From NCBI GenBank assembly GCA_026770025.1, contig JAMXDE010000020.1, forward strand, positions 372,001 through 436,000: DNA of 64,000 nt, written 5' to 3'. The DNA comes from Craspedostauros australis (taxonomy: Eukaryota; Bacillariophyta; Bacillariophyceae; Mastogloiales; Achnanthaceae). The first letter of the stretch is position 1. The number at the start of each line of letters is the position of its first letter. The notes under the pieces were generated by a model. It did not search any database. It saw only the letters and a list, made by a program, of their open reading frames with translations, and had not been told where the DNA came from. The position numbers and the translations under genes were made by a program. Shown one piece after another: positions 1 to 10,153 of this stretch.

Positions 1-157
1 AACATTACTGGTCAGATTGTCGGAGAAAGACAAAGACAAGAGATCGAACGATCCCGACTCCTCGATTGCACGGGTTGCCAACATCTGAAACGTTGTGGTA
101 GCCAATCGCGTCCCGCACGACACTCGACGAAGAGACTCACGCATCTGATCCATCACC

Positions 158-1144
158 ATGATTCAACGATTTGTGTCCAACGCAGGCAGAGCGCGCAGCG
201 CATGCGCTGGTTTGCGAAGCCGTTTGGCGCCAAGCCGACGTTTCACGGAGGCGTGGGAAGGAAGCACTGCCAGAAGCGTCGGCCAGCACCAGCAGAGACC
301 CGACGCTCGATCATTCAGCCGCTTTGCTGCTGTGGACCACGCGGATGCATACGAGAGGGCATTGAAGGGACAGCACGGACAGCAGCTGTCGATTGCGAAG
401 CTCGAAGGAATTGGGAAAGATGATGCTCCCTTCGATCCTTTCATCGAGGAGGAACTGCGTGAGCAGGCGATTGAACGGGGCGAGATCATGGACGAAGACG
501 CTGTTGATGGCGGCGACAACGACAGTGATACTTCAGACATTCCAGAGGCAACCATTGTCGGCAAGGATGATTACGAAGAGGACGAGGATGGAGATGTGTA
601 TGTTTACGGCGATGAAGAAGATGAAGATGAGGATGAAAGTGACGACGCGCTTGTCTACAACAAGGATGGATCCGTCATCCGAAACAAGTCGACGCTTGCG
701 GCTCTCAGGGCTGGTTACCCAGCCGGCGGCATGCTCGCTGTCGTGGAAGTGGGCGGCTCGCAGCACAAGGTGACAACAGACGATGTGCTCATCGTAAATC
801 GACTGAAGCCAGTGGAGCATTACAAGGTCGGGTCTGTGCACACCCTCAAGGACGTGCTGTTGGTCGGGTCATCCCATTTGACGTTGGTGGGACTCCCACA
901 CGTCGAGGGCGCCGAAGTTGACATCCTCATCGAGGAGATCACCCAGGATGCTAAGGTGGTCGTCTTCAAAAAGCGCAGAAGAAAGCACTCCCAGCGCAAG
1001 AACGGTTTTCGGAGGGATGTCACCATGGCGAGGATTCTTGACATCCGGATGCCAGAAGAATACGCAGATCACGAGCACCTTAGTCGTGACAACCTGAGCG
1101 ACATTGGCGAACTGGATGACTTCAAGAAGCCCATCATGGCGTAA
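158..1144 (+). CDS. MRPL21: mitochondrial large-subunit ribosomal protein bL21m
   Basis: This is a 328-residue protein of the bacterial-type large-subunit L21 family. The L21 domain fills roughly residues 190-315: GGMLAVVEVGGSQHKVTTDD opens the beta-barrel, and VVVFKKRRRKHSQRKNG is the basic rRNA-binding loop typical of the family (usual YKRRK..R...GHRQ). The first 30 residues are Arg/Ser/Ala-rich without acids, which fits a mitochondrial presequence, so I infer a role in the mitoribosome. Residues about 110-165 form a very acidic insert (runs of D and E), not part of the normal L21 fold and much longer than in bacteria (about 100 residues in total there). The first in-frame ATG is used and the ORF is intronless. 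A plastid copy is less likely because no signal peptide or Phe motif is present. Confidence 0.88.
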   Translation: MIQRFVSNAGRARSACAGLRSRLAPSRRFTEAWEGSTARSVGQHQQRPDARSFSRFAAVDHADAYERALKGQHGQQLSIAKLEGIGKDDAPFDPFIEEELREQAIERGEIMDEDAVDGGDNDSDTSDIPEATIVGKDDYEEDEDGDVYVYGDEEDEDEDESDDALVYNKDGSVIRNKSTLAALRAGYPAGGMLAVVEVGGSQHKVTTDDVLIVNRLKPVEHYKVGSVHTLKDVLLVGSSHLTLVGLPHVEGAEVDILIEEITQDAKVVVFKKRRRKHSQRKNGFRRDVTMARILDIRMPEEYADHEHLSRDNLSDIGELDDFKKPIMA

Positions 1145-2053
1145 TAAAGTAGTCACACCATGATGTTCTCTCTCTTCCCGATGTCTTGGATGCTGATGCT
1201 GTGCTGCGACCGCAACGATAGCGACCAACGCAGCACTCTCCCCAGTGCACAACACCATCACATGATAATTCCACTCCACAGGTACCTACTTTGCCGTTCT
1301 GTCGACTTTCGATCCGTCTTTTACTCGAAGTACAATATGACCCTGTTGCAGATAAACCCATAAGTAGCCATCGAGAGCCGTTAAAGACGTTACATCACGT
1401 TTTAGCAAATAAATTACCCAGTCCTATAGAATAAAGTGAGAAACTAACTATGGTGTCAGTCTGGGCTTCCAGATCGGGGTGGTTGCAAAGATATGGATGC
1501 TTAAACCTCGGATGGCATCTACGGGGTAGAGGCGTACGCAAGCGCAGACGGATAGTTTTGCTAGGGTTCCGACCTTGAGGTTTGCGTGTTGCCGTCGCGT
1601 TGGTGGGGTTTCCAATGTTTTGGGGGACCCTATGCGCAAGATGTGATCGTTTGTTCCTTCGGAGATTGCATTGCTATTAGTATTTGGCTTGCTATCAGAC
1701 GACAGCGATGTGGTTCTATACGGCGTGCAGTCGTATTGTGACGGAGTGCTGTACGGGGCCAGTCTCCGGTATCATGTTTGCATTCTTTTCTTCCTCCCTG
1801 CTTCCGTTTCGTGACATGTTGAGGCCCATCGCATCGCTGCCATATGCTTATCCCGTGGGACTTCACCAACCACTACCAACAGTAATAGGTGATATGGTGT
1901 GGGTCTACTTTCATCCTCTTTCATAATGACAGCAACCCCAACACAGCAAACAAACAAAAACACTAGTAAACCAAAAAGAGAACACCAATCAACAATCCTC
2001 CAGTACGAATTCTACGCGCTCAACCAGTAGGAAGAGAAAACGAAAGATCGACA
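1145..2053. other. intergenic stretch, L21 3' side to retroelement
   Basis: No convincing gene. An AATAAA-like signal near 1408 may serve L21. The only structure seen is a 24-base block at 1335-1358 whose exact reverse complement occurs at 9487-9510 (separate repeat entry). Short ORFs here have no family features. Confidence 0.5.
1335..1380. repeat. inverted repeat arm A (partner at 9465-9510)
   Basis: Positions 1335-1358 (starting ATATGACCCTGTTGCAG) are the exact reverse complement of 9487-9510. After a divergent spacer of equal length a further ten bases (CCATCGAGAG) also match. A 24-base exact match is not expected by chance in 64 kb. The two arms bracket the decayed retroelement; whether they are ends of one element or two copies of a dispersed repeat cannot be told here. 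Confidence 0.8.
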
Positions 2054-4372
2054 ATGGTGACCAACAATGACCCAACTTCAAGATCTCTCAATGGCGATGA
2101 GAGGAATTCCCAGGACAAGGAGGCAACAGCGACAGACACAGGAAAGCCCAAGCCTCCTCCAGAGCCGGATCCGAAGCTCAACGAGTACGAAACAATCACA
2201 CTACAAGGAAAAGTATCCACCAAGGTGAGAGAGCCCAAAACCAACTGTTGGAAAAATCTGGACAAGACGATCGCTGAAAAGTTGAAGGAGTTCAAGGAAT
2301 ATGAGGTCTTTGGAGAACAACGGCACCACAGGCATGACCAGTTGAAGAGCATGCTGTCCAACAAAGTGCAGTGAGAAGGTGGCAAAGTCAGTACAGTGTC
2401 AGCAGGAGTGCCAAATGTGCTGGAGTTGGCAAAGCTTTCCCAACGAGTGATGGATGACAGAAAAATCAATGTTGGAGTGGCCAAAGTGGCATCGGACGAT
2501 CTACAAAGAGTCCAGATCAAGCAACTGCTAGCGAACTTGTCACAAACCGATCCCAGACGATGCTTCCAACACACCATCCACTACAACCTCATCACACTTG
2601 TCAAAACCTAAACTCTGTGCCAAACATCCATCACTGCCCACTCAGTCAATCCCAATGCAAAAGCAAACGCATGTTTTGCCAACAACATTGGAAAATCCAC
2701 AGCAACAGAGGAAGAGAGAAGCCAGGACAAGGTGCAAGGATGGACGACAGCAGAGGCCAGAACAGAAGCACGAATGGCAACACCTCAACGCTGGTACAAA
2801 AAGAGGTTTAACATGCAGCTCAGCATCAACAAGGGATCCAGTATGCCTAGAAAAGACTTCCAGGCAAAGTTCGAGCTATGGTCCGACAAGGAACTCGCAC
2901 GAGGCCCAAAGCTAGTCATCTACCCGTGGTACAAGAGGCACAAGGAAACAGGAACCATCAAAATGACAGATGTCATCCCCCCTCCCCCAAGACTGGAACC
3001 AGTTCAAGAAATTTGCGTGTTGGGCCAAGCCAACTGCCAAAGACCCAAATGTGTACATGCAATTGAGCATGGGATCCAACATCAACATGGAGGCCTTCAC
3101 ACGCAGGTGCATGGAGATGGAAGGAGTGTATGCTGAAAGTGAATATTCCTACATTCGGGACCTCCAAGAAGCAGAGAACATCTTGGAGATTGGGGTATCT
3201 TGCATACTCAGGGAACTTCATGAAAGCTAAGCAGATACTGGCAATCATCAACGGACTCCTTGACGATATGGATGCCAAGGTAAAGGTGGCAGAAGAGTCA
3301 AATTCATGGGAGCAGTCTCAGACAAAACAAGAGACCAACACAGGAAGAGCGGAGGAACTTGGACCAACATGCTGTGGGTGGCACTGCACTTGCATGCCAA
3401 CACAGGTAAAGCACAATGGGTGACCAAAGCACTTGGACAAGTATTCAACATGAAGAACTCCAACCAAGGATGTCTGAACTACCAGTATGTGCCTAACCCA
3501 GGCATGTCCATGATGGTGGCAGCCACCACAGAGAAGCTCCAAGCCATGGCAAGAAAGCACAGAAGCTACATTTGGCAGCTGTGCCAACTTTGACTGGACA
3601 GGGACTTCCAATTGGACATGCTGGACGGCCACTATGGAACAACTACTCTTGGGCAGTTCTTGGCAACACAAGTCGCTCCAGAAGGCAACCCATACATCCA
3701 TGACGTTCACACAACGCACATGTTGGATGGAGACAAGGATGCCATCCACATAGTGGCTTTCGAAGACCGTTTCGACCAAGCACGGGCCATCATCAACTCG
3801 ATCACAGTTCTGTGCTGCACAGAAATAAACTTGTTCACAGACGAGTGGTTCTCTGACAAAATCATTGACATGATCAGAGGCTACGCCAAGGAAGAAGGCA
3901 GGGACAGCTATATGGACAAGGAAGTTGAAGGGTTCCTAGACTTCATCATAGATGAGGACATGGCGTGGTGGTCCTTGAGGGGATGTAAGGCATGGAAGAC
4001 GATATGGTGGCAACAAAACAGGAATGCAAGGGCGGTCCTCCAGACCGGCCAAAAAAGAAGAAGCTGGATGATGAGAGCTTCTGCACGTTCATCACAGAAT
4101 GCGGGAAGTCACTTGCATCTACAGTATATAGTGTGGCAACTTCAACAGAGGGCATGAATGGTGAGGGAACAGAGACAGAGCATGCAATCTGGGAGGTGCA
4201 CGAACGCCAAGAAGCAGAATGCAACAAGAAAACAGTGGAGGAACAACAACAACAACAACTTATCGAGCACGAACGTATCATCAAGGAGCTCCAAGCACAG
4301 CACGCCAAAGCTGCGCCCAAGGACTCCAACCCTCCTGCCTCAAGCACGGGCGGGAGGCAAGGCGCTGAATAG
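2054..4372 (+). pseudogene. ORF1/gag-like protein of the non-LTR element, frameshifted
   Basis: Fragments in different frames line up with the intact ORF1 at 61524-63488. Examples: SYIRDLQEAENILEIG here against LYLAQLQEAEEVKEIG there; the frame at 3306-3593 against the region with RHWTVQPWRAVKLEVERSQA; and the frame at 3612-4157 against the segment crossing the TAA at 63486. At least four frame changes occur (near 2970-3130, 3200, 3310 and 3600). The C-terminal part (3992-4372) is Lys- and Gln-rich with a (CAA)n run coding for poly-Gln and a predicted helix. The likely role is an RNA-binding coat protein of the retroelement; no enzymatic motif is visible. Confidence 0.75.
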
Positions 4373-4506
4373 CGCAAGGCTGGGGGTAGGCAAAGCACCA
4401 ATAACCGCCCCTGCAAGCCCAACATATGCACAAGTGGAGGTAGTGGGTCAGGAAGAGTGCCACCTCCAAAGCCCTTGCTGGGGCAACAACCCACATGACA
4501 AAGGGA

Positions 4507-4795
4507 GCCACACAACATGGCTTGGCGCACTGAACATTGGATGTCTCCCTGTGGAAGCTGGACACTGGAAGAAAAGAGAATTATGGCAACAGATCAAAAC
4601 GCAAAAAATGGACATATCTCTGCTCTCCGAGCTTGGGCTGAACTGGGCAAACGTTCTGTGCCAGTACTCCTGGCAAATGTTGACGAAAGGCCACTTCAGC
4701 TCTAGCCGCCATGTAAAGGCGCACAGCACACATAAAACCGTCAGGCCAATACGTCAGTGTGTGTGTGAGGGGGACTACACCGACATCATGCATGG
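4507..4795 (+). pseudogene. N-terminal fragment of APE-type endonuclease
   Basis: The frame reads LGALNIGCLPVEAGHWKKRE then LWQQIKTQKMDISLLSELGL followed by NW. This matches the beginning of LINE apurinic-like endonucleases: an N-I-x-G-L-P strand, then a helix and a D-I-x-x-x-x-E strand with the catalytic Glu. In active elements this domain nicks target DNA. The rest of the domain and the RT core are absent; the sequence jumps to RT C-terminal material by 4822. Confidence 0.6.
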
Positions 4796-4821
4796 CTAGC
4801 CCTGTACACCACCATCTCCAG

Positions 4822-5250
4822 GACGTTGGAGTACCCTCTGGCGAGCTCCACGTTCACCAAGGAAGAGGCAGAGCACATCATGAGGCCAATGCTTCAAGTG
4901 GCACTGCCTGCAGCTGAGATACAATGAAACGTGTTGAGGAAACTGGTTTTTGGGCCACAGCGGTGTCTTGGAGTGGGGTCAAGCATCTCTACCTGGCACA
5001 AGTCACAAAGCATGCGGGAGAAATAGTCAAACACTGGGGAAGTCCCTCAGTCACTGGGGAGCTCATGAGGAATGCAATGAGTTTGGTGAAGCTTCAAGCA
5101 GAGACGATGCAGGTCATGCAGCAGGATCCAGCAAAGTGGGCCAACATGGTGCAGCAACAATGCAGCAGTGAATCTCTGCAGGATGTCAAAGTAGATGCTG
5201 TGGTTATCAGACACCATATCAGCCCAAGGAGATTGATTACATGAGGAAGC
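4822..5250 (+). pseudogene. C-terminal fragment of reverse transcriptase
   Basis: The frame opening with LEYPLASSTFTKEEAEHIM and continuing through a stop codon (TGA at 4925) to NVLRKLVFGP resembles, from memory, the post-catalytic segment of diatom LINE-type polymerases (YPL...TFT.EEC..IM.P.L...LPK.GI.RN.PR..V.GP). The catalytic YADD block lies upstream in intact elements and is deleted here. The following HLYLAQVTKHAGEIVKHWG segment continues the same domain in another frame. Confidence 0.55.
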
Positions 5251-5769
5251 AACCATTCCTGGCCTCATCCCCTTGTGAAGCAGCATGATCAAGTGGCTGG
5301 AAGTCGGGCAACTGACCCAGCAGGATTGGGCTCAATGGAAGCAAGCGATCATCATGCAATACCCGGCGAGCAGGGCGCGAGAGAGGCGACTGTGGTTGCC
5401 ATTGGGACCATGGCAAAGGTTTACATCGCTCCAACCAGACTACCAGTGGGAACCAGAAACCAAAAGACTCACCTGCCATGGACAAGAAGGTGTCCACTAC
5501 AGGCGGACTTTGCAGCGAAGATGGCAGAGGGAGTATCACGAGGTGCAGGAGCTATCAACGGTAGGTTCTCACCTTGTGGATGGCTACGAGTATCATGGAA
5601 AAAAGTGGTGACACGGACAGGAAAGGAAGGTCCAAGGCCAGCGGCTGCGAGGGCGGCTTCAGCAGCCCCAGGGATACAAGTCCTGCCAGAGTCAGCGGCA
5701 TGGGCGACTGAGATACTCACATTCATGGGAGCAGATTCAACTCTAGCTCACGTGGCAAGGACTGGCAAG

Positions 5770-6235
5770 CTCAGAGCGTGCAGTGATAGTCGGTTGCGCT
5801 GGGAAACGGGGCGGCCGGGGCAGGCATGGTCGGAGAGCATGAAGGGTTGACAGCGAGAGCCTGGATGGCGTGTCAAGCACCGCGCGGCAGCGATGTCATG
5901 CAGTCACATCGAGCAGAACTCGCAGGTTTGTACAGCGTGGTGACAACCATTGCAGCGCTGCGCGCAGCTCACAATTTACTTGAAGGGAAGATCACCATCG
6001 GATGCGACAACATCGGGGCTCTCAGAGCCCTAGATCCGGAGTGGCAGCTATTACCATGGTAGTCTGATGCCAATCTTCAACGAGTAGTGCGGAAGAAGGT
6101 CAATCAACTGCCATTGCAAGTCGTGGGCGTCTATGTCAAAGAGCATCAGGATGATGGCAAGGCATGGGAAGATCTGGATGAGTTGGAATGGCTCAATGTG
6201 GAAGCTGATAAAGTGGCGGGAGCGCGCCAGCGCAC
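5770..6235 (+). pseudogene. RNase H domain of the retroelement
   Basis: Two frames split at about 6060 give SHRAELAGLYSVVTTIAALR, then ITIGCDNIGALRAL, then VVGVYVKEHQDDG. These are the second, third and fourth conserved blocks of retroelement RNase H (Glu in SxRAEL, Asp in CDN, His/Asp in HQDD). The first Asp block is degraded. The enzyme would remove RNA from the RNA:cDNA hybrid. A TAG at 6060-6062 and a frame change break the reading frame. Confidence 0.7.
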
Positions 6236-6439
6236 CACGCAAGGTCGAGCGCTGTACGACGGGATCATAGCAGGAGAAGGGGTGTTCCTCAGGTGGGGTA
6301 CCAAGATAATCTCTGTGCGATATTCTCATATCGCGGAGGAAAGTCTGGCCTGCGACAATCTTGACGTACTCTGGCAGAGGAAAGTGATACGCGATGCGAA
6401 GCAAATCAAGTGGACAGCGGTGGATAGGGCAATTGGAGG

Positions 6440-7080
6440 TCTGGGACGAACGAAGGCCACGATGACTTTACGTTGGTGGCAGGCGAGGCTGCATTTGGGA
6501 GGCACATGCGCCAGTGGGGTCACTATCTGTCCGATGTGTGCCCTAGCTGCGGCCATGAAGAAACCGTGGAACACTTTTGGACCTGCAAGGCCAACAGTCG
6601 GCGCCAAATCGCGCAACAAGGAGTGCAAGGCATGCGGAAATGGATGCTGAAGTACCTCACCAACCCATGGCTGGCGAGGGCAGTAACGTCTCTGCTAAGC
6701 AGTCATGCTGACAGCAGTGCATACCTCCTGGCCCCGGGCAAAGCACCAGACATAAAGGACACCACACAATGAAAGCTAGCAGTGGGGACGCGGGCACTAC
6801 GGTTTGGACTATTAAGCACAAAGTGGGTGGAACTGTAGGCGCTCTTCCTCGCGTTGTAAGGATCCCGCCAACTGAATGCCAAATGGGCCACAGAGGTTAT
6901 ACAGAGAATATGGCGTGCTGCATGGAATCAATGGTTCTCGAACAATGAAGACATGCATACGAATCAAGCCTCTGTGGAAGGATCCATGATGTTGGCCATG
7001 ACAACAACGCACACAGCCATGCCAAATCCACGTATCCAGGCTGCCAAGGTCCCGCATTGGGTCTGGCGGTATGGATGGAG
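6440..7080 (+). pseudogene. zinc-knuckle tail of the retroelement polyprotein
   Basis: The frame at 6473-6772 contains VCPSCGHEETVEHFWTC, a C-x2-C-x(7-8)-H-x3-C knuckle typical of the C-terminal zf-RVT region of LINE polymerases. It is followed by a Trp-rich segment (WRAAWNQWF near 6910) that resembles the conserved tail of such proteins. Stops near 6770 and 6835 show decay. Confidence 0.6.
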
Positions 7081-7470
7081 TAGGCAGCAGCCATACTACA
7101 GGTGACCTGTTGCTGGTGGGCCATTGTACAAGTGGATGAAGGTGGCCGTGGCCAATAGCTTCCAGACTGCACAGGGGCGGTCAACGCAGGTGCTAGCACA
7201 AAATTACGGAACGCAACAGACCCGAGTCCGTGCCCCCTTCGCGTGCCACGCAAAGTTGAAAGGAGGTGGAAAAAAGTGCCATCGATGCAGCTGTAGATAA
7301 GGAGCGGTTAATCAGTGGGTGATGTATTTTGTTACTTGTATCCTCTTCCTGCAATGTATGGCGCAATTTCTTTGTCGTATCTCTGTTTCTTTTGTTTGTT
7401 GTCATCCATGTTTTGGGATCCTCACCTGCAAGCAAATAGGTCATGTACTGGGACAACTGGTGGTGACAGC

Positions 7471-7545
7471 CATGAACCGCCAGTGCGCAGAGAATCCAGA
7501 AGTGTGGGTACTTCCATGGGCCAGTGCATGCAAGCAGTACAGTAG
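7471..7545 (+). repeat. direct repeat copy 1
   Basis: The block with GCCAGTG..G..GAATCCAG and GGGCCAG.GCATGCAA.CAGT recurs at 8170-8244 with roughly three quarters of positions matching by eye and almost no gaps. Function unknown; probably fragments of one interspersed repeat. Confidence 0.6.
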
Positions 7546-8169
7546 GGGGCGCTAGTGGTAGACATCTACAGGCAAGCACAGTGGAGCTCAAACCGCAAAC
7601 GGAAACCAAACGTGGTGAATGGAGACGTAGGACTGTTTGGCGACAATGAAGTGAATGACACATCATGGGCAGGAACATTGGCGCCGCACGAGAGACCGAT
7701 GCCTCCAGAGTATAACGAACTTCCCCCTGGGAGAGTTGCCGATATAGCACGATTTGTTGATTGACAACTCGTGGCGCCAGCGGTCCACCTGTTAGTCTTA
7801 GATGTAATTACATGTTGCACTTCTTGGCTCAAGTGACCCAATGTCGGCACGCAACCAATAGCGGCAATCATCCAAAGGCCTACTCACAACCAGATCTCCT
7901 TTGCTCTTTTTGCATCTTTTGTTGGTCGCTGCCTCTCTTGAAGCACATATTGATATCCGTTGCAGCGCTACCATGTACTCATCGCATGAGACTTCATGCA
8001 GCACTATCCCAAGTGATCAGTGGTACAGTTTGAATCTCCCTTGTCCCTCCGCTGCGGCGTATTGCGTGTTTCTGTGCTCGTATTGGTGGTTCCTTGTGTA
8101 CGCATCCTTTCTCTGGAGTAAGCATTTGGCAACAGCTGGATCTTGAACTGGTACGGCTGATGACGATGG

Positions 8170-8244
8170 GCACCCAGCTGCCAGTGTGCGAAGAATCCAG
8201 GGGTGCAGAGACTTCTGCGGGCCAGCGCATGCAAACAGTTGCAT
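8170..8244 (+). repeat. direct repeat copy 2
   Basis: Second copy of the repeat described at 7471-7545, same strand, about 700 bases downstream. Ends with GCGCATGCAAACAGTTGCA against GTGCATGCAAGCAGTACAG in copy 1. Confidence 0.6.
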
Positions 8245-9464
8245 AACAATTGACTTCTACTTGTTCTGTTTACTCTGATTGCATCAGTGCTCGTATGCAA
8301 ACGATCCATCACACATTGCACTCCCCGCACGCGAGGAAGCAGAGAGAACAAAGGATGGACTGGGGATTGATTTGAAGAAGTGGCCTCCTTTGAAGCACGT
8401 ACTCCATTGGTTCTGTTAGTTGTGAAGGACACACAGACCCTACAACGAAGAGTGCCCAGATCACGCCATGAAGCAACTCCCAGATGCCTGAGACGAGATG
8501 CCAACGATTGCAATCGTCAGGTGCAGGAATGCTTTTGTTGCCGCCATTTCGGAATGCGTTCAGGATGCTGGTATGCAACCCCAGCAGATGGAAGAAACGA
8601 CGGAGCTTCAGCTTAACAGAAATGAGAAACAAAATCATCCACAGCCTGATACTTCGCAGGATCTGCATGCTTGATGGTTCGAGAGGACTCAGCGTTTCCA
8701 CCATACTTCCTCGTTGTATCACGCACAGCACAGGGATATCATCAGGATGATAATCCCCATCATAATCGCAACACTCACGATCGTCGCCGTCGTCGCCATT
8801 GTCCCAATCCAGGAGCACAATTTTGTCTGTATTCATGTCATCACTACAATCAGGGATGATGTTGTCAACGCCATCCCGTACCAACGGAAACAGCCGAGCA
8901 CCTTTCACCGATCGGAGACAAGTGGAACCATGGGAAGAATCATGGACGGAACGATGGGGCGAACGAGAGAGAGGCAACATGATGCGATACTACGAGGAGG
9001 GTGAGGGTTAAAGGAGGCTGTGTAGAACGGGGAGTGCGTCGTGGTTGAGGATTGGGAGCATGGCTAGAGACAAGGAAGAAGCAAACGCTGAGGGGCTCCA
9101 ATCCGCCACCAGCAGCACATGTTTACAACGCACAACATCCACGCACAAAATGTGATGTGTGATTTTGAGAGGAAAGCAGTTTCGACGATCCTCGCCAACC
9201 AGGATTGATCAGAGGAAGGTGGAAAAACCGAAGTCTGGACACCCACCCGTCAAAATTCCCGTGAATGCGAAACACGAACCAAGCACACAACGCGGAAAAC
9301 TGCGAGAGGGGAAGGCTAGGGGCATCAAAATAAGTTATATCATATCTCTTGAACCACACCTTCTATGAAGCTCAAAGTCTCCATATGTAGGTTTTAGAAG
9401 ATTATGAAGGCGTCTATGTGGTTTACATTGTGTTTAGAGACAACAAACCTCGAGCTCCTCACGA

Positions 9465-9510
9465 GGTCTCTCGATGGGGCATATGAGGTTTATCTGCAAC
9501 AGGGTCATAT
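9465..9510. repeat. inverted repeat arm B (partner at 1335-1380)
   Basis: Positions 9487-9510 (GGTTTATCTGCAACAGGG...) are the exact reverse complement of 1335-1358. The arm abuts the left terminus of the DNA transposon, overlapping its outer CATATG. The right end of the transposon does not carry this block, so it belongs to the flank rather than to the transposon terminus. Confidence 0.8.
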
Positions 9511-9682
9511 GAGCCCCTCGAGCGAGTCGACCAACTGTTTGAAATGAAGAGTCTAGTCGTTTTTCTGGGATTTTTAAACTAATAACATATACATAATCCT
9601 CGTAGTCTATTTACATATGGTGGACCCTTTCAGATTCTACTTGGTTTCATTTTAAGTTTTATGGAGTGATCTATGTGTGCAT
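9506..9682 (+). repeat. left terminal inverted repeat
   Basis: The first 43 bases are perfectly inverted with respect to 15460-15502. The remainder pairs imperfectly with 15459-15327, with recognisable matches such as TAATCCTC.TAG, TTTTATGGA and TGTGCAT in the same order. Confidence 0.88.
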
Positions 9683-10153
9683 TGCAGTCGCGTTGATCCA
9701 ACAGCAGCAAATTCGTTAGTTTCTGCCGAAGGTTCGATAATGTTCTCATGCATTTATCGTGAGGTGATAAGTCACGGACCTGCTTCCGAAGGTGCCGGTC
9801 GTTTGGTACGCGTTAATTACACGTTAGCATGTGGCACCTGATTCCACATTCTGCTCGTCACAAAACACATGACACAAAACACATCACACAAAACACATCA
9901 TCTCCATCATTTCGCAAAATCGCGCCACACGTTCGCTCCATTTCACAACTTTCCTCGCCAATGCCATGCACACTCGCCCTATCGCTCAATGCCCGTTCTC
10001 GTCAGAGTAGTAGTAGTATTAGTAGTAGTTGTTGTTGTTGTTGTTGCTGAATGGCCCACCTATCATTGCATGCTCTCCGTTCGTCACTTCGTCTCAGACC
10101 AGTTCATCACATCCAACAAGCAAACAGCACTACTCTCCAGCAACAACTGCATC

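Larger units (their letters stand above)
2054..7100 (+). mobile_element. decayed non-LTR (LINE-like) retrotransposon with RNase H
   Basis: Successive frames on the plus strand carry, in order, an ORF1/gag-like protein, the start of an APE-type endonuclease, the C-terminal side of a reverse transcriptase, an RNase H domain and a CCHC-type knuckle with tail. This is the layout of LINE-like elements that encode RNase H. Many frameshifts and stops interrupt it, and the RT core between about 4790 and 4820 is missing, so it is inactive. Its ORF1 is homologous to the intact ORF1 at 61524 (see findings). Borders are approximate: the start is the first ATG of the gag-like frame, and the end is where the tail similarity fades. 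No target duplication was identified. Confidence 0.8.
7100..9486. other. gene-poor stretch between two mobile elements
   Basis: No gene is convincingly supported. The longest ORF (8309-8980, minus, 223 codons) has no recognisable domain and uneven composition. A diverged direct repeat of about 75 bases occurs at 7471-7545 and 8170-8244. Such repeats suggest further element debris, possibly 3' tails of LINE copies. Confidence 0.45.

Noticed and set aside
8309-8980. 223-codon minus-strand ORF
   Set aside because: No recognisable domain, uneven composition, no splice or leader context; left as intergenic.
8998-9012. GAGGGTGAGGGTTAAAGG resembling telomeric repeat
   Set aside because: Only two imperfect units; no array.
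9869-10153. N-terminal extension of the transposase ORF with a Val run
   Set aside because: The run is coded by a trinucleotide repeat (AGT/GTT units near 10013-10050), and a clean ATG follows at 10154.
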